From: Clostridia bacterium
Lineage (GTDB): Bacteria > Bacillota_A > Clostridia > Oscillospirales > CAG-272
Direction of reading: 5' to 3'
Assembly: GCA_017462125.1 (NCBI GenBank)
Contig: JAFTRQ010000040.1
Location: 1-33,382 of the forward strand
Length of the DNA stretch: 33,382 nucleotides
Made by a program: the position numbers and the translations under genes
Part shown: positions 23,378-31,506 of the stretch, one piece after another
Numbering within the stretch: position 1 is the stretch's first letter
Layout of the letters: every line of letters begins with the position of its first letter
Notes under the pieces: generated by a model
Databases searched by the model: none
What the model saw: the letters and a program-made list of their open reading frames with translations, nothing else
Told to the model about the DNA's origin: nothing

Positions 23378-24241
23378 ATGAAAGACTACGTAATTTTTAC
23401 AGATTCGTCCTGCGACCTGCCTGCTAACCTTGTGAAGGAGTGGGAGCTTGAGGTCCTTTCTCTTGAAGTAAATATTGACGGCGTGGGAACCTTCCTCAAT
23501 CACGAGATCGAGCCTGCAACGTTTTACGGCTATCTGCGCGATAAGCGTCCCGTAAAGACGTCCGCAGCAAATATGGAGCGATTCAGCGAGGCGTTTGAGC
23601 GTGTGGCTAAGGAAGGCAAGGATATTCTGTATATCGGTTTTTCCACCGGCCTTTCCGCAACGTATATGGCAGGTAAAAACGCAGCTGACGAGATCATGGA
23701 AAAGTATCCCGACTGCAAGATCCTTACGGTCGACTCTCTTTGCGCGGCTCTCGGTCAGGGCCTTCTCGTAAAGTATGCTGTTGATAAGAAGAAGGAAGGC
23801 GCAACCCTTGAGGAGCTGGCGCAGTACGTTGAGGATATGAAGCTTAACCTCTGCCATTGGTTCACGGTTGACGACCTGTTCTTCCTGAAACGCGGCGGAC
23901 GCGTTAGCGGCGCAACTGCCGTTCTTGGATCTATGCTTCAGATCAAGCCCGTTATGCACGTTGACAATGAGGGTCATCTCATCAATATGGCAAAGGCTCG
24001 CGGCAGAGATGCCTCCATCAAGGCTCTCTTCGAAAAGATGAAGGAAACAGCGATCGATCCCGAAAAGCAGACGATCTATATCTGTCACGGCGATTGCTAT
24101 GACGATGCAAAGAAGCTTGCCGATATGATCACTGCAGAGTACGGCATCACCGATATTCTCATCGATTACGTAGGTCCCGTTATCGGTGCGCACTCGGGCC
24201 CCGGAACGCTTGCGTTGTTCTTCTTGGGAACAGAGAGATAA
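23378..24241 (+). CDS. DegV family fatty-acid-binding protein (FakB-like)
   Basis: A 287-residue EDD/DegV-fold protein. DegV/FakB proteins bind a fatty acid and present it to the kinase FakA for phosphorylation, feeding exogenous fatty acids into phospholipid synthesis. Signatures: FTDSSCDLP at 7-15, RPVKTSAAN (the Thr-Ser segment that contacts the carboxylate), YIGFSTGLSATYMAG, VDSLCAALGQGLLV, FFLKRGGRVSG and the C-terminal GPVIGAHSGPGTLALFFLG. GGATTGGAG lies upstream of the ATG. FakA is encoded 93 bases downstream on the same strand. Chain-length preference cannot be read from the sequence. Confidence 0.93.
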   Translation: MKDYVIFTDSSCDLPANLVKEWELEVLSLEVNIDGVGTFLNHEIEPATFYGYLRDKRPVKTSAANMERFSEAFERVAKEGKDILYIGFSTGLSATYMAGKNAADEIMEKYPDCKILTVDSLCAALGQGLLVKYAVDKKKEGATLEELAQYVEDMKLNLCHWFTVDDLFFLKRGGRVSGATAVLGSMLQIKPVMHVDNEGHLINMAKARGRDASIKALFEKMKETAIDPEKQTIYICHGDCYDDAKKLADMITAEYGITDILIDYVGPVIGAHSGPGTLALFFLGTER

Positions 24242-24334
24242 GACGCGGTAGCGGCTCTCAAAGCGCGTGATAGAAAAAACAAAAGCATTATTATAAAGCC
24301 AATCCGAGGCTTCTCGGATGAATGGAGATTTTTA

Positions 24335-25996
24335 ATGGGTATTACAGGAAAGTTGTATCGCAGTATGGCACTTTCGGGTGCGGCATTGCTGAACGATAAA
24401 AAAGAAGAAGCGAATAATCTGAACGTTTTCCCCGTCCCTGACGGTGATACGGGTATCAATATGAGTCTCACTATGAGCACGGTCGGACAGGCAGATGAGA
24501 ATCTTCCCGTCGGAGCGTGTGCGGATAAGGTTGCAGGCTTGATGCTCCGTAGTGCAAGAGGTAACTCGGGCGCGATCCTCTCTCTTTTCTTCAGAGGAAT
24601 CGGTAAGGCGCTTAAGGGCGTTGACGAGGCAAATCCCAAGGATCTTGTCGAGGCATTCAAGAGAGGAACCACAGAGGCTTACCGTGCCGTTATGAAGCCT
24701 ACGGAGGGAACGATCCTGACCGTTATGCGTATGGCGGGTGAGGATGCAGAAAAGGCATATCTCGCTAACAAGCGTATCAGCGTCAAGAATTTGTTCAAGG
24801 TTTTGGTTGAGGGTGCGGAATATGCGTTGTCGCAGACACCCGAAATGCTTCCCGTGCTGAAGCAGACCGGTGTTGTTGATGCGGGCGGATTCGGTTTCGT
24901 TTGCGTGCTGAAGGGTATGCAGGCGGCATTGGAGGGAAAGCCCTACGTTGCGCAGACCGCTATGGCAGATGAGAACAGTGCTCCTTCTGAGGCTGCAGGC
25001 GCTGATTTTTCGGATTTCAATACCGAGGATATCACGTTCGGCTATTGTACCGAATGTATCATTGACAAGAATGAAAAATATCTTGGCGAGGATACGTCGG
25101 GAGAGCTGTACGAGTTTATCAAGAGCATTGGTGACAGCGCGGTGTTTGTAGATGATGAAAGCATCATCAAGCTTCATATACATACGAACGATCCCGGCGC
25201 GGTATTGACCCGTGCCATCGAATTCGGAAGCCTTGCTACCGTTAAGATCGAGAATATGAGAAACCAGCATACCGCTCTGACCAAAGAGGCTGCGGATGCT
25301 GAAGAGAATAAGGCAGAGGAGAAGAAGATCCTCATCGAGAAGAAGTACGGCTTTGTAAGCGTTTGTATGGGTGAAGGTATTGCGGAGATGTTCCGTGATA
25401 TTGGTGTGGATAACATCATTACCGGCGGTCAGACGATGAATCCCAGCACGCAGGATATTATCGATGCGGTTATGAAGACTCCTTCCGAGTACGTATTCGT
25501 TCTTCCCAACAACAAAAATATCTGTATGGTTGCAAGACAGGCCTCCGAGATCATCAAGGAGCGCAAGGTTATCGTCGTTCCTACCGAGACGGTGCCTCAG
25601 GGTATGTCCGCGATGATCGCGTACAATCCCGATGCAGAGGTTGAGGACGTTGAGAGAGAAATGAACGAGGCGGCAAAGATGGTTACCTCTATGTCGGTCA
25701 CCTTTGCGGTGAGAGACACAGAAATCGACCGCTTCAAGATCACCAAGGGACAGTTCTTGGGGCTTGTTGAAAATAAGATCGCCTGCGTTACAGACGACAG
25801 CGTTGGTTGCGTTAAGCAGCTCTGCAGAGGTATGACGGGTGCCAGCTACGTTACCGTGTTCTACGGTGAGGACGTTAACGAGGAGACCGCTAATCAGGTT
25901 GCGGCGATGATCTCCGAAAAGGTTGGCGGCGGCTGTGAGGTCGCTCTGCTCTACGGCGGTCAGCCCCTTTACGATTATATTATTTCTGTTGAATAA
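24335..25996 (+). CDS. fakA: Fatty acid kinase FakA / YloV-like DAK2 protein
   Basis: A 553-residue two-part protein. Residues 1-200 form the DAK2 kinase domain with NNLNVFPVPDGDTGINM (29-45), the Mg-ATP site, and SARGNSGAILS. The C-terminal part has a linker (Ala/Glu-rich near 305-325) and the YloV-type DegV-like domain (ITGGQTMNPSTQDIIDAV; VFVLPNNKNICMVARQA). Length matches FakA/YloV. GGAG lies 8 bases upstream of the ATG. A 7-bp hairpin ATCCGAG/CTCGGAT (24302-24319) lies in the gap after the DegV gene, close to the ribosome binding site, and could affect relative translation. Together the two genes form a complete fatty acid kinase. Confidence 0.93.
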   Translation: MGITGKLYRSMALSGAALLNDKKEEANNLNVFPVPDGDTGINMSLTMSTVGQADENLPVGACADKVAGLMLRSARGNSGAILSLFFRGIGKALKGVDEANPKDLVEAFKRGTTEAYRAVMKPTEGTILTVMRMAGEDAEKAYLANKRISVKNLFKVLVEGAEYALSQTPEMLPVLKQTGVVDAGGFGFVCVLKGMQAALEGKPYVAQTAMADENSAPSEAAGADFSDFNTEDITFGYCTECIIDKNEKYLGEDTSGELYEFIKSIGDSAVFVDDESIIKLHIHTNDPGAVLTRAIEFGSLATVKIENMRNQHTALTKEAADAEENKAEEKKILIEKKYGFVSVCMGEGIAEMFRDIGVDNIITGGQTMNPSTQDIIDAVMKTPSEYVFVLPNNKNICMVARQASEIIKERKVIVVPTETVPQGMSAMIAYNPDAEVEDVEREMNEAAKMVTSMSVTFAVRDTEIDRFKITKGQFLGLVENKIACVTDDSVGCVKQLCRGMTGASYVTVFYGEDVNEETANQVAAMISEKVGGGCEVALLYGGQPLYDYIISVE

Positions 25997-26005
25997 TTAA
26001 TAATG

Positions 26006-26040
26006 AAAAAATCCTGCGTGATCTCGCGCAGGATTTTTTT
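26006..26040. terminator. Terminator of the DegV-fakA operon, bidirectional
   Basis: A 13-bp stem AAAAATCCTGCG/CGCAGGATTTTT (26006-26018 with 26027-26039) ending in a run of seven T. It also faces the minus-strand gene ending at 26106. Confidence 0.92.
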
Positions 26041-26105
26041 GGCTCTGTCATTTTATATGACTGATTTTTAATACTTTTTGCAGAGGAGAGCCATATTGGA
26101 ATTGG

Positions 26106-26306
26106 TTAGCCTTTAGGCTTAGCGCACATCCATACTATCACTGCAATAAATCCACAAAGCACAGCTATGCCAATGAAAAATGCTCTTGCAATGTTGCTGA
26201 AATCCAAAACACCGTAACCTTTAACTGTGACGGCACAAATGATTGCAAAAATCATTATAAGTGCCAATACAATGCTGATGACTTTGAGAATGGTATTCTT
26301 TTTCAT
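26106..26306 (-). CDS. Small two-helix membrane protein, unknown function
   Basis: A 66-residue protein from the ATG at 26304-26306, supported by AAGGG about 8 bases upstream; a longer in-frame start at 26342 has no better signal. The sequence begins MKKNTILKVISIVLALIMIF. It has two hydrophobic helices (about 5-25 and 37-60) separated by KGYGVLDFSNIARA, and ends in KPKG. It follows the DUF4349 lipoprotein gene by 56 bases with no terminator between, so it is probably in the same transcript and may belong to the same ECF-controlled unit. No family recognised. Confidence 0.65.
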   Translation of the reverse strand: MKKNTILKVISIVLALIMIFAIICAVTVKGYGVLDFSNIARAFFIGIAVLCGFIAVIVWMCAKPKG

Positions 26307-26362
26307 ATACACGCCCTTCTCATCAAATTTAAGCTTATACAACCCGACTCTGTTGCACGGAA

Positions 26363-27304
26363 TTATGCTTGAGGATTTTGAGACTCGTTGCGCTGCTTTT
26401 TAGCGCGCTTGCGCTTGGAGGACAGTACGCAGATCATCACGATCGCGAAAACGATAATTCCGAGAGCCGCAAAGGTGGGGAAGGTGGCAACGAAAGCGAT
26501 GGCAATGCCCTGACAGATGCTGACGAATACGTTCCAACCGCCGAGAAATGCCTCCACGATCTTGTCTCCAAAGGTCATTTCTTCCTCGTCCTCGGTGTAA
26601 ATGACAACCTCGTTGACCGAGAGATGCACGGTAGAATATGCGATCTTGTCGTCGTAAAGTCTGATCTGCGTTTCATAGGCCTCGATCTCCTCAATTACCG
26701 CATAAAGCTTGTCCTGAAGCTCCAAAAGATAGCTGATGTTGCCGTAATCGGTGTACTCGTCGTACATCTGCTGAAGCGATTCCTTCTGCATCTCAAGCAC
26801 TTCGATGCGAGACTTGATGTCGTAGTACGTGCTTGTTACCTCGTCTGCATTGCTTTCGGAGGAAACAACGTTGAGAAGATTGCCCAGCCCTTGATTGAAG
26901 CTGTCGAATTTTTCTGCGGGAATACGGATGGTGTAATTGGCATAGCGGCGGCTGTACGTGCTGTCGAGGCTCTGACCTCTCAGCGAGGAGCTCTCCACGT
27001 AGCCGCCAAGGTCGAGGCATAGCTGCTCGATCTGCTTGAGCGCTTGGTCAAATTCCTTGGTTTCTGCAGAGACGTTTGCGGTTTTGATGATCTTTCGCTG
27101 ATATTCGGAGTTTTCTTTATCGGCATCGGCGATCGAGCCAAGATCTACCTCGATGCCCGAGCCGCTTTCGGTAACGTAGTCGTTCGGCTTGGATATGGAA
27201 TCCTCTGCGGCATAGTTATTGCCTGCATCGCAGGAAGCGAGTGCGAGCAGCAGAACGGTAATCAGTGAAAGACATAAAATGGTTGTAAATAGTTTCCTTT
27301 TCAT
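26363..27304 (-). CDS. DUF4349 membrane-anchored lipoprotein
   Basis: A 313-residue envelope protein. Signal peptide with lipobox LLALASC, then an acidic linker, the DUF4349 core (RKIIKTANVSAETKEFDQAL, GGYVESSS, YTIRIPAEKFDSF, ESNADEVTSTYYDIKSRIEVL), a coiled coil (about 170-230, LQQMYDEYTDYGNISYLLEL), and a C-terminal transmembrane helix (near 275-297) followed by a Lys/Arg-rich tail (KRKRAKKQ). Being both lipidated and membrane-spanning, it would anchor at two points. The ATG at 27302-27304 has AGGAGG upstream; an extension to 27367 would cross the promoter. Family function is unknown; such genes often occur with ECF sigma regulons, and an ECF-like promoter precedes this one. Confidence 0.88.
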   Translation of the reverse strand: MKRKLFTTILCLSLITVLLLALASCDAGNNYAAEDSISKPNDYVTESGSGIEVDLGSIADADKENSEYQRKIIKTANVSAETKEFDQALKQIEQLCLDLGGYVESSSLRGQSLDSTYSRRYANYTIRIPAEKFDSFNQGLGNLLNVVSSESNADEVTSTYYDIKSRIEVLEMQKESLQQMYDEYTDYGNISYLLELQDKLYAVIEEIEAYETQIRLYDDKIAYSTVHLSVNEVVIYTEDEEEMTFGDKIVEAFLGGWNVFVSICQGIAIAFVATFPTFAALGIIVFAIVMICVLSSKRKRAKKQRNESQNPQA

Positions 27305-27356
27305 AATTGACCTCCTATAAAAGGTTGATGTGTGAGGTGTGCCTCTTAACCTATAA

Positions 27357-27379
27357 GTCGTCAGCATTTTGAAAAGGTT
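27357..27379 (-). promoter_or_regulatory. ECF-sigma-type promoter of the DUF4349 gene
   Basis: On the minus strand AAC (27377-27379; context TTGTAACCTTTTC), exactly 16 bases, then CGAC (27357-27360), followed by TTATAGGTTAAGAGG. Layout and downstream TATAGGT match the promoter of the sigma factor gene at 14378-14400. No sigma-A promoter is evident for this gene. Confidence 0.6.
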
Positions 27380-27457
27380 ACAAAGTTTGTAAAAAAATCA
27401 AAAAATATTTTGTGCCTTGCTTGCGAAAAGCATACTGCCAAAGATTTTGGACGGTAC

Positions 27458-27486
27458 TTGACAACGTTGGCTTTATGGTTTATAAT
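27458..27486 (+). promoter_or_regulatory. Consensus promoter of the Rpe-like gene
   Basis: TTGACA (27458-27463), 17 bases, TATAAT (27481-27486): both perfect. It is divergent from the ECF-type promoter about 80 bases away. Confidence 0.9.
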
Positions 27487-27520
27487 AATGATACCGATCT
27501 GTCTTGTGGAGGTAATGGCA

Positions 27521-28192
27521 ATGAATAAACAAAAAAAGATCGCCCCTTCTATGATGTGTTGCGATATTTTCAATTTAAAAAAGCAAATCGAGATTTTCGA
27601 AGAGACGAAGATCGAATTGCTTCATATAGATATCATGGACGGACATTTAGTTCCCAATATTACGTTGGGCACAGATTATGTAAAAAGTTTGAAGGCATCG
27701 GCTTCCATACCGCTTGATATCCACTTGATGGTGGAGAATCCCGAGAGCTTGATTCCATTGCTTACGTTTGGCGAGGGGGATTACGTATCGATCCACGCCG
27801 AGAGCACGAGACATATCACGAAATGCTTGCAGATGATCAAGGAGAAGGGAGCTTGCGCACTTCTGGCGCTCAATCCGGGAACACCGCTCTCCGCCGCCGA
27901 CGAGGTGATCCCTTATATCGACGGCCTTTTGATCATGACCGTTAACCCCGGCTTTGCAGGGCAGAAAATGGTGGATGGCTCTCTTGATAAGATTACCCGC
28001 GCGAGAAATTATCTTGACAGCCACGGTCTTGCGGATGCCGAGATCGAGGTAGACGGAAACGTCAGCTTTGAGAATGGAAGACGGATGAGTGCTGCAGGCG
28101 CCGATATCTTTGTGGCGGGAACGTCAAGCGTGTTCCATAAAGAATATGCCCTTAAGGATGCCATCGCAAAATTCAGAGAATGTATAAAATGA
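27521..28192 (+). CDS. rpe: Ribulose-phosphate 3-epimerase family protein (Rpe/AlsE-like)
   Basis: A 223-residue TIM-barrel epimerase acting on ribulose-5-phosphate/xylulose-5-phosphate or a related ketose phosphate. Metal and catalytic residues are visible: HIDIMDGHLVPN (35-46; His35, Asp37), DIHLM (66-70; His68), VNPGFAGQ (141-148) and IEVDGN (175-180; Asp178). The N-terminus reads IAPSMMCCD instead of the usual Rpe APSILSAD. This and MTVNPGFAGQ are nearer to allulose-6-phosphate epimerase (AlsE), so the exact substrate is uncertain. I chose the ATG at 27521 because GGAGG lies 8 bases upstream, compared with only 2 for the ATG at 27515. Confidence 0.85.
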   Translation: MNKQKKIAPSMMCCDIFNLKKQIEIFEETKIELLHIDIMDGHLVPNITLGTDYVKSLKASASIPLDIHLMVENPESLIPLLTFGEGDYVSIHAESTRHITKCLQMIKEKGACALLALNPGTPLSAADEVIPYIDGLLIMTVNPGFAGQKMVDGSLDKITRARNYLDSHGLADAEIEVDGNVSFENGRRMSAAGADIFVAGTSSVFHKEYALKDAIAKFRECIK

Positions 28193-28203
28193 TAATAAAT
28201 GAA

Positions 28204-28247
28204 AGAACACGGCTTGCCAACAAACGGAAAGCCGTGTTCTGATATTT
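28204..28247. terminator. Hairpin terminator between convergent genes
   Basis: A perfect 12-bp stem AGAACACGGCTT/AAGCCGTGTTCT (28204-28215 and 28229-28240) with a 13-base loop. T-rich but interrupted tracts on both sides (GATATTTTG; TTCATTTATT). It serves the Rpe-like gene and the serine hydrolase gene. Confidence 0.75.
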
Positions 28248-28258
28248 TGTCGCGAAAT

Positions 28259-29731
28259 TTATCTTACACCGTAAGCCTCGCCCTGATATTCGTCCATAAA
28301 CCATTCGGCAACCTTGGTCATCTTAATAGCGATCTTGTCGCCGTCGAAGGTAACGTAGGTATGCATATTGCCCATACAGTTATCGTAGATGTAGGTGCGG
28401 ATGTGGAGCGTGTTCTCGTTCAGCCACTCAGCCGACGCGAAAGCGTTATGCTCACGTCCCGAGGGGAGATTGATTTGGGTGTCATAAAAATGCTTTTCCG
28501 GGAACTTAAAGAAGACGTTCTTCGCCATTCCGAAGGGCATTTTTTTCTCGCCGCGCAGAGTGTTGTAATACATTACGCCGCCATCACCGTCAAATTCGAA
28601 GCGCACCGAAGTTATCTGCATAGGGTTATTGAACACCGTGTATTCCTTGCCACAGATCTTGTCTGCAAGAGGAGAAGTAACGGCTCCGCCTAAAGACGCA
28701 ACCTTTAGATTTTCAAGACGTTCGTTTAGGATTGCTTGCTTTTTTTCATCTGGGGCATAGTTTTCGCCAAGATTATCAACTATATACTTCTTTATCAGAT
28801 CGAAAACGCCCGCATAGTTGGGCTCTCCGTCTGTGTCACCGATGCATACAGCAACAAAATCTTTATCGGGAATGACCAATGCGCACTGACAGCCCATACC
28901 GAGGAAGGCGTATCCTCCGCCTTGAACCATCCAAATTTTGTATCCGTATCCGTTTCCATGGAGATAATCGGGATGGGGATACTGCGTGCTGTTGGAGATC
29001 TGGTATTTGGTGGCTTCTTCGATGTAGTCAGCGGGAAGCATCTGCTTGCCGTGCGCTACACCCTTATTTTTTACGAGCGTTGCGAAGCGAACCGTGTCGC
29101 GGAGGGTAGCAAGCACACCCGAGCCGCCCCAGGAATGCTTGTCGGGAGACTGAATGCACCAAGCGTCCTCGGAGAAGCCGACCTCTCGGAGGGCTACGTC
29201 CTTGAGATAATCAAGAAAAGGCTTGCCGGTTACGCGCTCAACGATGCAATCCAGCATATAGGTGCCGCAGGTGTCGTAGATGAATCGTGTGCCGGGACGT
29301 ACCTGCGGAGGCTTGTTGAAGAAGCTGTATTCCCAATCGGGAACGAATCTGCCATAGGTCTCGCGGTCGAAGGGAGTTGCCATCATAAGCAGATGACGGA
29401 TCGTTGCCTCGGCGATATAAGGATGCAGATTCTCGGGCAGCTTGTCGGGGAAAAATTTGTAAACGGGGTCGTCAAGAGAGATCTTACCCTCTCCAATCAG
29501 CGCGCCGATCGCCATAGAGGTATACGTCTTGCTGGTGGAGTACATTCTGTGAAGAAAATCCTTGTGGATCGGGGCATAGTAGCCCTCGGCAAAGATCTTG
29601 TCGCCGCGAAGGAAGGCAAAGCCGTGAAGCATGACCCCGCGTGACTCTATTTCGTCCAAGAACTTGTGGACGTTCTCATAGGATACGCCGCATTCAGCAG
29701 GCGTTGCAAATGAAAAATTGTCTTTTGACAT
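28259..29731 (-). CDS. Serine hydrolase of the beta-lactamase / penicillin-binding-protein-like family
   Basis: A 490-residue protein with a Beta-lactamase (class C-like) domain in about the first 330 residues. The SxxK motif is S65-T-S-K68 (HRMYSTSKTYTS). The YxN motif appears as Y152-D-T (RFIYDTCGTYML), with Thr in place of the usual Asn/Ser. The rest is a beta-rich C-terminal extension. No signal peptide is seen, so it is probably cytosolic, which argues for an esterase or peptidase-like role rather than antibiotic resistance. Start at 29729-29731 with AAAGGAG. A TTGACA-17-TAAAAT promoter precedes it. The substrate is unknown. Confidence 0.85.
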   Translation of the reverse strand: MSKDNFSFATPAECGVSYENVHKFLDEIESRGVMLHGFAFLRGDKIFAEGYYAPIHKDFLHRMYSTSKTYTSMAIGALIGEGKISLDDPVYKFFPDKLPENLHPYIAEATIRHLLMMATPFDRETYGRFVPDWEYSFFNKPPQVRPGTRFIYDTCGTYMLDCIVERVTGKPFLDYLKDVALREVGFSEDAWCIQSPDKHSWGGSGVLATLRDTVRFATLVKNKGVAHGKQMLPADYIEEATKYQISNSTQYPHPDYLHGNGYGYKIWMVQGGGYAFLGMGCQCALVIPDKDFVAVCIGDTDGEPNYAGVFDLIKKYIVDNLGENYAPDEKKQAILNERLENLKVASLGGAVTSPLADKICGKEYTVFNNPMQITSVRFEFDGDGGVMYYNTLRGEKKMPFGMAKNVFFKFPEKHFYDTQINLPSGREHNAFASAEWLNENTLHIRTYIYDNCMGNMHTYVTFDGDKIAIKMTKVAEWFMDEYQGEAYGVR

Positions 29732-29764
29732 GACCGTTCTCCTTTGACAGTAAGCTATAGAACG

Positions 29765-29793
29765 ATTTTATCACATTGAAGGAGATTTGTCAA
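29765..29793 (-). promoter_or_regulatory. Promoter of the serine hydrolase gene
   Basis: On the minus strand a perfect TTGACA (29788-29793), 17 bases, TAAAAT (29765-29770). Confidence 0.85.
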
Positions 29794-29829
29794 TCACAAA
29801 AAAATATTTTAAGAAATATTTATATGCTA

Positions 29830-29858
29830 TTGCAATTTGAATTTTATTGTGCTACAAT
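29830..29858 (+). promoter_or_regulatory. Promoter of the MATE exporter gene
   Basis: TTGCAA (29830-29835), 17 bases, TACAAT (29853-29858), about 35 bases before the start codon at 29894. Divergent from the serine hydrolase promoter. Confidence 0.65.
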
Positions 29859-29893
29859 AATATCCGAAATTTGTCGATAGCGAGGACTTTTTT

Positions 29894-31261
29894 ATGAGAT
29901 CACTTCTTCGGAGTGAACCGAAAAAACGAGGATTAATTTTAGAAATATTGCTGTTCAGCCTGCCGCTTATGGCATCTAACGTTTTGCAGGTTTTATTCAA
30001 TATGGCAGACGTTGCCGTGGTTGGACGCTTTGCGGGATCGCTGTCTTTGGCGGCGGTGGGCTCGACAACCATCGCGGTCACCCTGTTCACAGGGATTCTG
30101 ATCGGATTTTCCAGCGGTGTGAACGCGTTGATCGCCCGCTATTTTGGCGCGCGAGATGAGCTTGGCTTGAGAAAGGCGATCCACACGGGGCTCCTGCTCT
30201 GTTTGGCTCTTGGTGTTCTGATCCTGCTTTTCGGACTTTTCGGATCACGACCGCTTCTGTCGCTCCTCGGAACAAAGCCCGAGCTGATGGACAAGGCGAC
30301 GCTTTATATGCAGATATACTTTTTGGGTATGCCGGCCTTGGCACTTTTCAATCTTGGAAATGCGGTTTTCAGCGCCATTGGAAACACGAAAAAGCCGCTT
30401 TTGTTTTTGTCAAGCGCGGGCATTTTGAACGTGGTGCTGAACCTCTTTTTCGTCATCGTCTGCCATCTTGACGTGGCGGGTGTTGCCATTGCCAGCGTTG
30501 TGTCTCAATATCTGTCTGCGATTCTGATCATCGCTGCCTTGCTTCGCAGTAAGGAGATCTATCGTGTTCGTTTCTCTGAGCTTCGCCTGACGGTGGCGTC
30601 CTGCCGTGAGATCTTGCTTCTTGGCATCCCCTCGGCGATTCAACACGGCATTTTCTATGTGGCGAATCTCTTTATTCAGGCAGGAGTCAACAGCTTTGAC
30701 ACCGTTATGGTAGCGGGAAACAGCGCGGCGGCAAATGCCGACGGACTTGTTTACGACGTGATGGCGGCATTTTACGTTGCGTGCACCAGCTTTATCGGAA
30801 GAGCCTATGGCGCGGGAAGAAAGCGTGAGATCGTCAAGGTTTATTGGATATCGCTTGCCTATTCCTTTGGCATCGGACTATTGATGGGTCTGTCGCTTGT
30901 TTTGGCAGGACCTGCCTTTCTGTCGCTGTTTACTACCGAGCAGGCGGTGGTTGACGCCGGAATGAAGCGCCTTTTGATCATGGGGTGCTCTTATTGTGTC
31001 TCTGCGTTTATGGATAACGCCATCGCCGCTTCTCGCGGCATCGGTCGGAGCGTGGTTCCGATGTTTGTGGTCATTATGGGATCTTGCGTTTTCCGTATTA
31101 TTTGGGTATATACCGTATTTGCCTATTTTGGCACGATCTCGTCGCTCTATCTGCTTTACGTTTTTTCTTGGAGCATTACCGCTTTGTTCGAAACCGTTTA
31201 CTTTTTCAAATGCCTCGGAAAAGAGGTATGCATCAAGCCCCGAGATGCAATTGTATCATAA
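29894..31261 (+). CDS. MATE family efflux transporter
   Basis: A 455-residue membrane protein with about 12 predicted helices in two homologous halves, the layout of MATE (NorM/DinF-type) cation-coupled multidrug exporters. Family segments: LPLMASNVLQVLFNMADVAVVGRFAGSLSLAAVGST at 20-55 and GIPSAIQHGIFYVANLFIQAGVNSFDTVMVAGNSAAANADGL at the start of the second half. Length is normal. GAGGA lies 7 bases upstream of the ATG. Monocistronic. Substrate cannot be predicted. Confidence 0.92.
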   Translation: MRSLLRSEPKKRGLILEILLFSLPLMASNVLQVLFNMADVAVVGRFAGSLSLAAVGSTTIAVTLFTGILIGFSSGVNALIARYFGARDELGLRKAIHTGLLLCLALGVLILLFGLFGSRPLLSLLGTKPELMDKATLYMQIYFLGMPALALFNLGNAVFSAIGNTKKPLLFLSSAGILNVVLNLFFVIVCHLDVAGVAIASVVSQYLSAILIIAALLRSKEIYRVRFSELRLTVASCREILLLGIPSAIQHGIFYVANLFIQAGVNSFDTVMVAGNSAAANADGLVYDVMAAFYVACTSFIGRAYGAGRKREIVKVYWISLAYSFGIGLLMGLSLVLAGPAFLSLFTTEQAVVDAGMKRLLIMGCSYCVSAFMDNAIAASRGIGRSVVPMFVVIMGSCVFRIIWVYTVFAYFGTISSLYLLYVFSWSITALFETVYFFKCLGKEVCIKPRDAIVS

Positions 31262-31285
31262 AAAAACAGCCTCAAGCTTGAGGCT
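31259..31285 (-). terminator. Minus-strand terminator downstream of valS
   Basis: A perfect palindrome AGCCTCAAGCTTGAGGCT (31268-31285) is followed on the minus strand by G and a run of seven T. It overlaps the end of the MATE gene's stop codon; in the plus direction it has no U-tract. Confidence 0.7.
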
Positions 31286-31293
31286 ATCAGATT

Positions 31294-31485
31294 GTCGAAA
31301 AAGCTGTTATAGCGCAAGAAGGAAAAGAAAAGAGCGAGAGCAATTTTAAAATTGTGATATATATTGAATCCCAAGGCACTCATCGAGAGCACCTTGGGAT
31401 TTCTTGCTTTTTCCGTTCTTACACTCTGCCGTACGCTTGTACGGCTACGAATGTAAGAACGAAAAATATACCTACCTTTTTCGAC
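31294..31485. repeat. Palindrome-rich element with 10-bp terminal inverted repeats
   Basis: Perfect inverted ends GTCGAAAAAG (31294-31303) and CTTTTTCGAC (31476-31485) enclose a 14-bp palindrome CAATTTTAAAATTG (31341-31354), a hairpin AATCCCAAGG/CCTTGGGATT (31367-31401), and a nested hairpin GTTCTTACA..GCCGTAC/GTACGGC..TGTAAGAAC (31415-31460). It has no credible gene. The length (192 bp) and the ends fit a non-autonomous element (MITE-like), but no target-site duplication is obvious. Confidence 0.5.
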
Positions 31486-31506
31486 CTCTGCCAATTTTTA
31501 TAGAAT

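Noticed and set aside
31198..31494. 98-codon minus-strand frame between MATE and valS genes
   Set aside because: It runs through the palindromic element, overlaps the MATE gene and has no ribosome binding site; it looks like repeat sequence read by chance.
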